NCBI GenBank assembly: GCA_900107575.1 | Contig: FNQX01000021.1 | Location: 1-64,000 of the forward strand | Direction: 5' to 3' | DNA from: Lachnospiraceae bacterium NK3A20 | GTDB taxonomy: Bacteria; Bacillota; Clostridia; Lachnospirales; Lachnospiraceae | Length of the DNA stretch: 64,000 nt | In this document: piece by piece, positions 26,877-35,804 of the stretch | How the letters are laid out: each line of letters begins with the position of its first letter | How positions within the stretch are numbered: the first letter of the stretch is position 1 | The notes under the pieces: generated by a model | What the model was told of the DNA's origin: nothing | The model's input: the letters and a program-made list of their open reading frames with translations, nothing else | Database searches by the model: none | Program-made: the position numbers and the translations under genes

Positions 26877-29800
26877 TCAGGAACGCCAATTGTACCGCAT
26901 TCCATAGAGCCATGCCGCGCCGATCAACACGCTCACCGCTCCGAAGAGCAAGAGGAAGAGATTCCTCCCTCCCGTCTGCGGCAGCTGGTAATCGTCGCTG
27001 TTTCTCCGGTTGATTATCATGATATTTCCTGTCTGCGTACCATTGTTGTTCGCATAGCTTGTATTGTATCCTTCCACCGGATCCTCTTCTACGAAATAGA
27101 CCAGCTCATTGCCGTTCTCATCGTAACGCGGCAGATCTGTCCACGTCTTCTCCCAGTTGTCCTCGCCGGATAAGTTAATGGTCGCAACCAGCTTCCTGTC
27201 ATCCGGGTTGATCTGATACTGCGGACGCTCGAATGCGATCCGTGGCATACTGGTCCAGCCTGACGTTCCGATTTCGATACTGGTGTCACCTTCGATGGGT
27301 GCCGAGGTATAGGAGACCGTACCGATCGCAGGCGAGCCATCCTGTAATGCGTCATTGATCTTGACATAGGCAATATCCGAGGTCTGGTAATCTCCCCAGT
27401 ATACCCGGACGCCGGTGCCTCTCGCCACCTGCTCGGAGACGTTCTGGCTGCCTCCCCAGGGATCTTTGACCTGTACCTTTACTGTCACGGCATTCAGCAT
27501 CTTCGTCGTGCTGTAGAGGTGTACCGCGACTGCCTGATCTCCGGGCTCACCCGGCGTACCATCCTTGTTCAGCCAACGCTTCTCCACCCTCAGATTTGTG
27601 AAGGAATTGGGAATATACAGGTAGCCGCCGACATCAGAAATAAAATGAACCCGCACCACATTTCCGATCTCGCTTTTCACAGCGTCATCGAGTGAAGTAT
27701 ACAAATCTTCCTGCTGATGTTCTCCGTTTGTCCAGATGACATAAATCGGTTTTCCCGAAATGGTATAACCCTCCGGCGGGTGTGTCTCCCTGATCCGATA
27801 CAGCGTATTTTCTTTCAGATTCGTCAGCGTCAACTTCCCCGCCGCATCCGTCACCAGTTTGTCGCCAGATGTTACTGTTCGCGGCTCGATCAGCTGCCAT
27901 TCTGAATTCTCTCTCTCCTCAATCGTAAATTCAGCACCGGGCAGGAACTTTGTGAAGTCATCTAAATCTACCTTGAATAATACGAGCTGTTTACCATAGA
28001 TGGTAGCAGAAGAGGAATTCTTGTTCAGCTTTATTGAATTCGTGGACGAATAACTCCCTGCCAGCTCCGCACGATTGGATATCTCCGGCGTGTCATAGTT
28101 CCCTCTGTCAATATTGTAACGGTATACCAGAACCGCCGCCTGCGCGTCTGCTATTTCTACTGTAATCTCGTGTTCCTCATCATCGTATGAGAGCTTGTAC
28201 AGACTCGAATCCAGCTTCGGCCCAATGTGGTTCTCTGCCCTGCTGTCATATCGGTACAGCCCGGTCTTCGTCAGATCAAGATACGCTCTAACGCCTGTCG
28301 GCACAGTCAGATGATCCTTCAGGAGCACGGTACTGCCATTGGGGTTCAGATCTTTCCCTGCCGGATTGATGGGTACTGTGTATTCAACGGTATCTGTGGA
28401 ATTTCCATTCTCATCCTTGAGCTGCTTCGCAAGCTTTTCAATCGTCTCTACCTTGCGCTCAAAGGTCGTGGCATGCGAATCTCGTCTCTCCCCCCAACTT
28501 GCCGTATTATAATAAGCCTTGCTCTCCCGGCTCATGTCATTCCAGTCCTCATCGTCGAGCACGGAGGCCTGATAAGTCAGCTGTATCACTTGACCATCAT
28601 TCTGTTCATACCCATCCGGAATATGAATGCTCAGTTTGGTTGAGCCGTCTTCCTGCGATGAAACTTCAACAGTCGGTTTCTGCGCGCCGGAGAGATCATA
28701 GCTGCCATTGTTGTTTGATGGATGAGTCCACCAGTCATGGTCGTAGAACGCTGCGGCAAAAGTATCCTCTCTGAATTTCAACCCTTTGGAGAGCACATCG
28801 TCTACCGTGATCTCACCTTTGGTGTCCTTGTCCAGTGTCAGGAGTATCCTGTAGTAAACTAGCCCATTCTGTTCTGTCAGGTTCACTCCGCTAAGATCAG
28901 CGGCGCTATAAGATCCGTTCTGTCCGGTAAGACTCGCCTGTTTCCACAACTGTTTTTTGACTGAATGCGAGGCAGACGCAGTCGAATTGGCTCCGTCCAC
29001 CTTTCGCCCATTGAATTCCGTGACTTTGCCTGTATTGTAATAGTTCCAGGTTTCACCGGCCTGTATGTTCCTGGTATCCGCAAAGGTGGAATAGTTAAGA
29101 TCGAGCGAGAGCGGGCTGATTGTTTTCCCGGGAAGCGGCTCAATCCAAACGGTAAAGGACTTGACATGTTGCTCGCCGTCATTCTCAGGGATCCGATTGC
29201 CCGCGGCGTCATATGTGGTTATCACATACCGATAGTCTTTGCCTTCCTCGTATTCCGCGCGGGCTCCATTGTCACCCACATATTTTAGGTGGCGGTTTTT
29301 ATAAAAGCCAAGGTCTTCCCGCAGCTGCTTGTCTGTTGTATAGTGGCTGTCCGCACCCTGGCCTGTCTTCTGTCCATTCTCGTCCTGACTGACCGCGTCG
29401 CCAATCTCATCCTCGTAGAGAAATCCGCTGGTTTCCGTCGCCGGAAGATTCAGAGTAGACCACCATCTATATTGGCGCCTGCCATCCTCCAGCGCTTTCT
29501 CTTCGGCAGAATCAACTTTTTTATTGACAGTGATTTTCACGCTCGCAACATGCACCTTGGCTGTTGACTGATAGCTGTTGCCCTTACCGGTAAGCTTTGC
29601 CGTATTCTCCACTTCTACCGAAGAATCTTCACCCACCGCAGGCGCTGTCGTGTCATAGGTAATGTTGAAGGTATGCGTTTTGCGATCCTCAGAAAGCTGT
29701 GAGAAATCAATATCAAGAGAGGTCGCTCCCTCGCCCGCACTGGTAAGGCCGCTAACATTCTCCCAGCCCTGATTCTCATCGCGGATCACCAGATCCCCTT

Positions 29801-31469
29801 TCAGCGTCAGACCATCCGGCAGAGAATCCGATAAACGATAGCCACTCAGATCCCTGCGATCCGCATTGACCCGGATCGTCCAGTGAATGCGGCCATCCGA
29901 CGCGTAGCCATTTTTGGACACCATACTGTCTGAAACATCGGTAGTGATATCATGATGGCTGTTGTCTCCCCCTGATTCGGCCTTGATGGAATTGTTCACC
30001 TTCTGCATTCCATCTCGTCCCTCCAGAGGATTCACTTTCGCGTCATATTGAATCTGATAGGACTCACCCGCCTGAAGCTGTGGGAGGTTTCTGATGGTAA
30101 AAGTTTCTCTTCCTGAGTCAGTCTTTGTGATATCCGGATGATACACATTGATATCAAGTGGACTTTGCGTTCCCGCCTTATTAATCCGGTAAATGGTGAA
30201 GCTGTTCGGATCATAGGCTTCGGTTGCGTTTTCCTCCCATCTAAACGCATCAATCAGATTGACTGTCCCCGATGTCCCTTTTTCCGTAGAGACCTTCACT
30301 GTATATGTAATGATTCTCTTATCAGAAGATACCCTGCTGGATTTTCGCACCGAAATGTCATCGTTATCCTGCGGCGGGACAACAACATCTTGTTTTTTAT
30401 GAATTATGATGCTGGTGCCGGATCCTGGAAAAGACAGGGACTTATCCTCCTGCACAGACTCATTCTGAAGCATTCCCTCCAGATTGATTGTTCCATCCTC
30501 GACAATCGTCGTGTCAAACTGATCATTAAATTCTACCGTGATCTTTCCATCTGTTGTAATGAAATAGGTACCGATCTGACTGCCATCCCGCGCGTATACT
30601 GTGCCAGACTGTTCCTGTTCCAGCGATACGCCATCGGGCAGCTCATAATAAATCTCCGCGTCAGAAGACGTGAAACTTTCCTTAGGAATAGAATACTGTA
30701 TTTCTATGCGGACATGATCCCCGTTTTCAAATACAGTACCCTGTTCCCATACACCAGTGCCGGTGTTCAGCTTGCTCACCTTAATGCCTTTGATCCATTC
30801 GGTTTCCCCAAGGTTAGCCCGTACCCGTGCGCCGGCCGCACGCCTTACCCGTTTCTCTCCTGTCGTCTCCTCTTTAGTAAGGCCTTCCTCGGGAAGTTCT
30901 GTCGTGAGTGTCTCTCCATCCGGGATGGTTAGCCCCTCTTCCGCGTCAGCCTGATCCGTGTCATCCAGTCCAGCTTCACCTTCATCCGTGCCGGTCGCGG
31001 CGGCTTCATTCTCTGTCGTTCCGTTTGCTGCATTCAGATCTGTATCATTCGAATCCGCGGCTGTCTGGGGGGCACCGTCCGAAGTTGCTTCGCTCGTAAT
31101 GTCTATCGTCTGCTGCTCTCCCGCCAAGGTCTGCCCGTTCCGGGAGAGGTCGTCCGCACCGGTGGCTATGGTTCCCTCCTGAGAGGACTGATAAGATGCG
31201 GCTGCATCAGCAGAGTTGGTGCTGGCAGGAGCAGACGCAGTCTCAGAACTGCTGGAATCTGTTACGATCGCACTCCCCGTATCCTGGGGCGCACCTGCGT
31301 CCCCGACGCTTCCCGCATCCTGAGGTGCGGAGATTTCCGCGCTCACTGTCTCTGCGACAGTCGCTGCCTCTGCCACGTTGTCCGCGTTCGCGGGCAGCGC
31401 GCCGGGCAGCACCAGTGCCAGCGCGAGCACTGTCGTCAACAGTCTGTTTCTAATCTTTCCATGCCGCAT
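26877..31469 (-). CDS. Large LPXTG pilus tip adhesin with isopeptide/Cna-B domains
   Basis: A 1530-residue secreted surface protein. A signal peptide (about 1-30, LPANADN) is followed by a Ser/Thr/Ala/Glu-rich low-complexity region (about 30-205), then many beta-sandwich domains resembling SpaA/FctA isopeptide domains, and near the C terminus Cna-B domains with E-boxes (YRIRETHPPEGY, VYFVEEDPVEGY). The sorting signal is LPQTG (1496-1500) with a hydrophobic helix and short charged tail. It is the first gene of the pilus operon, the usual place for a tip adhesin. No von Willebrand or thioester motif was recognised by eye, so its ligand is unknown. GGAGTG is a modest ribosome site. Confidence 0.88.
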   Translation of the reverse strand: MRHGKIRNRLLTTVLALALVLPGALPANADNVAEAATVAETVSAEISAPQDAGSVGDAGAPQDTGSAIVTDSSSSETASAPASTNSADAAASYQSSQEGTIATGADDLSRNGQTLAGEQQTIDITSEATSDGAPQTAADSNDTDLNAANGTTENEAAATGTDEGEAGLDDTDQADAEEGLTIPDGETLTTELPEEGLTKEETTGEKRVRRAAGARVRANLGETEWIKGIKVSKLNTGTGVWEQGTVFENGDHVRIEIQYSIPKESFTSSDAEIYYELPDGVSLEQEQSGTVYARDGSQIGTYFITTDGKITVEFNDQFDTTIVEDGTINLEGMLQNESVQEDKSLSFPGSGTSIIIHKKQDVVVPPQDNDDISVRKSSRVSSDKRIITYTVKVSTEKGTSGTVNLIDAFRWEENATEAYDPNSFTIYRINKAGTQSPLDINVYHPDITKTDSGRETFTIRNLPQLQAGESYQIQYDAKVNPLEGRDGMQKVNNSIKAESGGDNSHHDITTDVSDSMVSKNGYASDGRIHWTIRVNADRRDLSGYRLSDSLPDGLTLKGDLVIRDENQGWENVSGLTSAGEGATSLDIDFSQLSEDRKTHTFNITYDTTAPAVGEDSSVEVENTAKLTGKGNSYQSTAKVHVASVKITVNKKVDSAEEKALEDGRRQYRWWSTLNLPATETSGFLYEDEIGDAVSQDENGQKTGQGADSHYTTDKQLREDLGFYKNRHLKYVGDNGARAEYEEGKDYRYVITTYDAAGNRIPENDGEQHVKSFTVWIEPLPGKTISPLSLDLNYSTFADTRNIQAGETWNYYNTGKVTEFNGRKVDGANSTASASHSVKKQLWKQASLTGQNGSYSAADLSGVNLTEQNGLVYYRILLTLDKDTKGEITVDDVLSKGLKFREDTFAAAFYDHDWWTHPSNNNGSYDLSGAQKPTVEVSSQEDGSTKLSIHIPDGYEQNDGQVIQLTYQASVLDDEDWNDMSRESKAYYNTASWGERRDSHATTFERKVETIEKLAKQLKDENGNSTDTVEYTVPINPAGKDLNPNGSTVLLKDHLTVPTGVRAYLDLTKTGLYRYDSRAENHIGPKLDSSLYKLSYDDEEHEITVEIADAQAAVLVYRYNIDRGNYDTPEISNRAELAGSYSSTNSIKLNKNSSSATIYGKQLVLFKVDLDDFTKFLPGAEFTIEERENSEWQLIEPRTVTSGDKLVTDAAGKLTLTNLKENTLYRIRETHPPEGYTISGKPIYVIWTNGEHQQEDLYTSLDDAVKSEIGNVVRVHFISDVGGYLYIPNSFTNLRVEKRWLNKDGTPGEPGDQAVAVHLYSTTKMLNAVTVKVQVKDPWGGSQNVSEQVARGTGVRVYWGDYQTSDIAYVKINDALQDGSPAIGTVSYTSAPIEGDTSIEIGTSGWTSMPRIAFERPQYQINPDDRKLVATINLSGEDNWEKTWTDLPRYDENGNELVYFVEEDPVEGYNTSYANNNGTQTGNIMIINRRNSDDYQLPQTGGRNLFLLLFGAVSVLIGAAWLYGMRYNWRS

Positions 31470-31706
31470 TCTGTCGTTTCACTCCATTCAGGCTGTTCCG
31501 GGGAACGCCTTGTCCTACTATCGCCTGCTATTCGGAGGCTGTGGTGATATTACTATTGTTTTCAGTAGAAATCGGTTGTTGTCACATCTCCGGACTTCAC
31601 TTATATAATGTAGCTCACATAACAATTTATGTCTATATTATGATTGGCTTCTGTGATGATTTCCAGGATCAGCATCAGTTCTTCATCCTTCGTGATTTTC
31701 ATTCGC
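31470..31706 (-). promoter_or_regulatory. Leader/promoter region of pilus operon
   Basis: This AT-rich stretch has no gene. On the minus strand, TTATATAAG and TACATT near 31600-31612 are candidate -10 boxes about 130 bases before the adhesin start; a clear -35 was not found. Near its gene-proximal end is TTCCGGGGAACGCC (about 31497-31510), similar to the terminal motif of the inverted-repeat element next to it. Confidence 0.35.
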
Positions 31707-32151
31707 GGCGTTCCCGGGACAGGGGCAGCGCTGCCTTGCCTGAGGCGCGAATTGGGGGCATATCTTCCTCGCGGTCTTGCGGGCCATGGCGGAAGTTGGG
31801 TATTGGGAGTCACTCTGAGGACCGGTAACGCGAACCTTGGCTATAAGTTTGGAAGTACTGCTGATGCAGTCCTTCCAAACTGTCATCGGTGCCGTGAACG
31901 GCCCGATGACCCGATACATGCGAAACCGCCTACGCGGATTTCGCATGCGGGTGCCGCGAAGAACGCGGCACTGAGTATAAGTTTGGAAGGCATGCGTCAG
32001 CATGGATTCTAAACTTATGACCAAAGTTCGCGTCTCCGACATGTGACTCCCACATACCCACTTCCGACAGATCCGCAGACCGCTCACAAGAAATAGCCCC
32101 AATTCGCACTGCGAGCGGCAAGGCAGCTTTGCCCCCTGTCCCGGGAACGCC
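31707..32151. repeat. 445-bp quasi-palindrome with five consecutive hairpins
   Basis: No convincing gene lies here. The ends are inverted copies beginning GGCGTTCCCGGGACAGG, and the two arms (31707-31845 and 32019-32151) align at roughly three quarters identity by eye. The core folds into five adjacent hairpins: 31846-31881 (AGTTTGGAAG stem), 31882-31910 (GTCATCGG stem), 31918-31946 (ATGCGAAA stem), 31951-31971 (GTGCCGCG stem) and 31977-32018 (ATAAGTTT stem). The centre of symmetry falls on the third hairpin. Short frames in both arms encode similar peptides (NANLGYKF and DANFGHKF), probably because the DNA is duplicated. A partial copy of the core occurs at 43698-43856. No transposase or clear target duplication is seen. 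Confidence 0.8.
31846..32018 (-). ncRNA. Candidate structured RNA core, copy A
   Basis: Read on the minus strand the five hairpins correspond in order and loop sequence to copy B on the plus strand. The TTCTT loop of one stem is conserved, and the GTCATCGG/CCGATGAC stem appears in B as TCCTCGG/CCGAGGA with a compensated pair. This supports RNA or single-strand DNA structure. Transcription is not shown; a structured mobile repeat is an alternative. Confidence 0.45.
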
Positions 32152-32180
32152 GTAAAGAGAAGTTATAAGGGATGACGGGA

Positions 32181-33380
32181 TCAGCCGAAGACGATGTTGC
32201 GGACCTCACGGGTCAGGCGCCCGGTGCCGTAATCCTCCTTGTTCATCATGAGAAGAATCGTGATGCCATCCGCCGGAGAGTTGCAGAGGTAGGTGCCAAG
32301 CCACCCGTCCCAGCCGTACTCGCCGTCACGGCCGATGGTGCCGGCAAGGTCCGCGTTCTTCATCACGCGGCAGAGGTTTGCGTAGGTGTGCCCCTCGAGA
32401 CCGATCCAGTAACGGAACGCCTCCTGCTGCGCGCCGTCGATGCCGTGCCGCGTCATGAACTGTACCGTGCCCAGACGCAGGACTCTCGCGCCGTTCAGTC
32501 CACGGCCGCCGCGCATCAGCATCTGCGTGAACTTGCGGTAGTCGTCGATCGTCGAGAAAATGCCAGCGCCGCCGGACTCGAAGAGATTCGGATCGCCGTT
32601 GTTGATGATCGCAAGATTGCAGCCAAGGTAAGGCACGAGCTTCGCGCCGGGAACCTTGCCCTCGTTGCCATAAGCCGTGACGAGCCTGCCTTTTTTCTCT
32701 TCGGGAACGTAGAACCCCGTATCCTCCATCTCCAGCGGATCGAAGATATTCTTCCGGAGGAACTCGCCGAACGTCATACAGGAAACCTTCTCGACAATCG
32801 CGCCCAGGATGTCCGCGGACACGCCGTATTTCCAGGAAGTGCCGGGATCGAAATTCAGTGCGCAGTGCCCGATCTTCTCCGCGAACTCTTCCGTCGTCAT
32901 CTGGTGATCCGTACTAAGGCGCCCGATGGCCTCCTCGTAGACCCTGCCCGTGTCAATGCCCGCCTGCGACTCTTCGTCAATGTAGCCGAGGCCCGACGTC
33001 ATATTCAGAAGGTCTTTGATCGTCATCTGGTGCTGCGCATCGATGAGGCCGTCTTTCGTCGCGACCTTCTGGTGCGCAAAGGAAGGGAAAAACCGCGCAA
33101 CCGGATCGTAGAGATCAATCCTGCCATCCTGCAGCAGCACCATGACCGCTGCGGAGGTGATCACCTTGCTCATGGAATAGCAGCGGTAAATGTTGTCCCG
33201 TGTGATCGACTTCTGCTCCTCGATGTCCGCGTATCCGCGGTCGAAATAGAAGACCTCCTCATTGTCTTTCAATACCATAAGAGATGCGCCCGCGCACTCA
33301 TTCTCGCGGATGTTGTTCTCTACGCACGCTTCCAGTAACCCCTGTTTCGCCTTCAATTCTGCGGCGGTGTAATCAACCAT
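32181..33380 (-). CDS. Serine hydrolase of beta-lactamase/esterase (class C-like) family
   Basis: A 399-residue hydrolase of the beta-lactamase-like superfamily. The SxxK motif is SMSK (Ser at about 69), followed by a helix typical of class C enzymes (LLQDGRIDLYDPVARFFPSF); the Tyr motif is in SWKYGVSAD. No signal peptide is visible, so it is probably an intracellular esterase rather than a secreted beta-lactamase. I chose the ATG at 33380, which has AGGGGGG six bases upstream. It follows the GH42 gene on the same strand, so it may remove acyl groups from oligosaccharides handled by that cluster. That role is inferred from context. Confidence 0.88.
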   Translation of the reverse strand: MVDYTAAELKAKQGLLEACVENNIRENECAGASLMVLKDNEEVFYFDRGYADIEEQKSITRDNIYRCYSMSKVITSAAVMVLLQDGRIDLYDPVARFFPSFAHQKVATKDGLIDAQHQMTIKDLLNMTSGLGYIDEESQAGIDTGRVYEEAIGRLSTDHQMTTEEFAEKIGHCALNFDPGTSWKYGVSADILGAIVEKVSCMTFGEFLRKNIFDPLEMEDTGFYVPEEKKGRLVTAYGNEGKVPGAKLVPYLGCNLAIINNGDPNLFESGGAGIFSTIDDYRKFTQMLMRGGRGLNGARVLRLGTVQFMTRHGIDGAQQEAFRYWIGLEGHTYANLCRVMKNADLAGTIGRDGEYGWDGWLGTYLCNSPADGITILLMMNKEDYGTGRLTREVRNIVFG

Positions 33381-33505
33381 CTTAACCCCCCTTATGTTCC
33401 TGCCATCTTGCAATTCGTGCCTGCGGTTTGGCTCACTGTAGGCAAATCGCCTCCTGGCATGTCATACAGACATTGCACTTTGCATGTTCCGCACTGCGCT
33501 ATCTC

Positions 33506-35683
33506 TTATCTATTTCTTCTCAGTACCAGCGTTCCGTATCCTTCCAGGTCGATCTCGCCCTGCACCTGCTGCCCGGTATAGACGTTGGTCATTCTCTCTT
33601 CGAGCGTGATCTTCGCCGGCTCTTTCCGGTAGTTCAACACGAAGAAATACTGTTCCTTCTTATCTGTATCCGTTCCTGCCTCCTCGGCTTCGCCCAGCAC
33701 GCGCTCGCGGACTGCCAGCTCGCAGGTCTCAGGCAGCCGCAGGATGCCTTCGTACGGCGCAGAGGCGCCAAGGTTTCTGAGGAACACCTTTGCTGCCTCT
33801 ACGGTGAAAGCACTACCGTAGTAATATGCCACGCCTTTCCCAAAGCTGTGCTCTGTCAGGGCACCCTCGCCATCGAAGAACTCCGTCGTGTGATAGCGGC
33901 CGACGACCCTGGCCGGGCTAGCTGCAGCATCGCTTGCATCTGCGTCTGCAGCCTCTGCCTCGTCCGTGAACACCTCAGCATCGCTCGCATCTGTGTCCGC
34001 AGCCTCTACCTCATCCGTGAACACCGCTGCCTCGAACTCATCGTCGCCCCAGCGAACACAGACCCTGCCTGCGTCATCCGCGATGTTGGAGAATTCCGGC
34101 ACATCCGCGCCGGTGAGATTCCGCAAAAGTCCCGGCAGCTTCTCCGTGACGCAGTGACCGTGAATATCCTTGTACGCCGAGCGGCATCCGAAGACAACCT
34201 TGCCGCCTGCCGCGGTGTATGCCTCGAGGAGTTCTGCCCGCTCCTTCGTCATGATCTCCGGGTGCGCGTAGAACAGGACATCGTACTTCGATAAATCTTG
34301 CACCGTGCTCTGAGGCGTCAGGTAAACAAAATCCAGCGGCGTGTGCGTTCTCTGCGCCGCCTCGAAGATTGCCATCTGACTCTGCCACTCGATGGGATTC
34401 ATCCACTTGTCGAGCTCGCTGTCATAGACGTTGTCGTAGTCCTTGACATAGGCCACCTTCGCGGCGTAACGCGTACCCGCAATGCCCTGCATCTTCTCGA
34501 ACTTTTCATGGATGTCATGAATTTCGCGCAGCCTTCTGTTGTCCCGTCCGGAATAGTCGAGAATGCCGTGCCAGTAGATCTCATTGCCGATGGTCGCGGT
34601 CCTCCAGCGGAAATATCCAACGTAATCCGCGCCGTGCGCCACCGACTGCATCGTCCACAGCGTGATCTGTCCGGGGCGGCCTGCAGGCATTTTCATCCGA
34701 CTGTACCAGCCTCCGGGGCCGGACTGCTGCTCCATGATTCCGAAGTTTTGCGAGATCGCCCGGGCCTCTGAGAGGTTCCTGCTCGCGCCGCGGTCCCGCA
34801 GAAAAGAAGGCTTCCCTGCCGGCTGATCCAGGCTGTAGGCAAAGGCCGGATAGGAGTCATAAGTGATGAAATCCAGGCTCTCGTCACGCATCTTCTGGTA
34901 GTCGATGTGGCCGAACAGACCGTTCGTCGTGACGAAATCACCGGGCTTTGCAAAACGCCGGATGATGTCCGCCTGCAGCTTCGCATAAGAGAGACAGGAG
35001 TCCGAGATGAAACGGTAGTAATCCAGCTTCTGGTGCGGGTTGGTCGAGTCCTCGTGTATCGTTCTGCGCGGTACATAGACTTCGTTCCAGTCCGTGTAGG
35101 TCTCGTTCCAGAACACCGTGCCCCACGCCTCGTTGAGCGCATCCAGTGTGCCGTATCTCTCCTCGCACCATTTCCGGAAAGCTATGCTGTCCGCCCCGGA
35201 GTAGAATTCGCCGGTTTCGCAATTCAGCTCGTTGTCGATCTGCCAGCCGATGACGCAGGCGCGCTGCGCGTAGTGAGCCGCGAATTTCTCCACGATGATC
35301 GCGGTCTTCTCGCGGTAGACGGGCGAGTTGTAGTTGTAATGCCTGCGCATTCCGTGCCGGTACGGAAGCCCGTTGATGTCGCAGTTGAGCACCTCGGGAT
35401 ACCGCTCCGTCAGCCAGGCGGGCGGCGTCGCCGTGGGTGTGCCCATGATGACCTGCATCCCCGCCCTGTCGCAGAGATCCAGAAAGCGGTCGAAGAAACC
35501 GTAGGTGAATTTCCCCTCCTCAGGCTCCACCTTGCTCCAGGCAAATTCAGCGATCCGGATCGTGCGGATGCCAATATCCAGCATCCTCTTAAGATCCTCT
35601 TCCCACATCTTTTCGGGCCAGTGCTCCGGATAGTAGCAGGTTCCCAGAGACAAGGTATGTCCATTGATCAGTTTATTCTCCAT
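33506..35683 (-). CDS. Beta-galactosidase, glycoside hydrolase family 42
   Basis: A 725-residue cytoplasmic GH42 enzyme, hydrolysing beta-galactosides such as galacto-oligosaccharides or arabinogalactan fragments. The catalytic TIM barrel (about 1-395) begins LGTCYYPEHWPE; the acid/base is E152 in WQIDNELN and the nucleophile E318 in GIMEQQSG. The trimerisation domain (about 396-610) holds an Ala/Asp-rich insert at about 553-595 made of two copies of a VFTDE-EAAD-DASDA unit, absent from the usual family pattern. A short C-terminal domain ends the protein. It lies between the serine hydrolase and GH115 genes on the same strand, 122 bases downstream of GH115. Confidence 0.95.
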   Translation of the reverse strand: MENKLINGHTLSLGTCYYPEHWPEKMWEEDLKRMLDIGIRTIRIAEFAWSKVEPEEGKFTYGFFDRFLDLCDRAGMQVIMGTPTATPPAWLTERYPEVLNCDINGLPYRHGMRRHYNYNSPVYREKTAIIVEKFAAHYAQRACVIGWQIDNELNCETGEFYSGADSIAFRKWCEERYGTLDALNEAWGTVFWNETYTDWNEVYVPRRTIHEDSTNPHQKLDYYRFISDSCLSYAKLQADIIRRFAKPGDFVTTNGLFGHIDYQKMRDESLDFITYDSYPAFAYSLDQPAGKPSFLRDRGASRNLSEARAISQNFGIMEQQSGPGGWYSRMKMPAGRPGQITLWTMQSVAHGADYVGYFRWRTATIGNEIYWHGILDYSGRDNRRLREIHDIHEKFEKMQGIAGTRYAAKVAYVKDYDNVYDSELDKWMNPIEWQSQMAIFEAAQRTHTPLDFVYLTPQSTVQDLSKYDVLFYAHPEIMTKERAELLEAYTAAGGKVVFGCRSAYKDIHGHCVTEKLPGLLRNLTGADVPEFSNIADDAGRVCVRWGDDEFEAAVFTDEVEAADTDASDAEVFTDEAEAADADASDAAASPARVVGRYHTTEFFDGEGALTEHSFGKGVAYYYGSAFTVEAAKVFLRNLGASAPYEGILRLPETCELAVRERVLGEAEEAGTDTDKKEQYFFVLNYRKEPAKITLEERMTNVYTGQQVQGEIDLEGYGTLVLRRNR
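33912..34025. repeat. In-frame tandem duplication inside GH42 gene
   Basis: Two copies of a roughly 54-bp unit encode VFTDE(V/A)EAAD(T/A)DASDA. The copies differ at a few positions. Multiples of three keep the frame, so the linker length could vary between strains by slippage. Confidence 0.7.
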
Positions 35684-35804
35684 TGTTTCCTCCCCAAATA
35701 AATTTTACCAATTCCCCATCATTTCCCCGCAGCCCCATTCATGCCAAAGGCCTGGCACGCCCCGTGGTCTGCGGGATCATTTCACACATCATTCGCAGGA
35801 AACA

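Noticed and set aside
31683-32102. 139-residue minus-strand frame and similar plus-strand frame in the 31.7-kb element
   Set aside because: Both run through strong hairpins, lack ribosome sites and share peptide similarity only because the DNA is inverted and duplicated.
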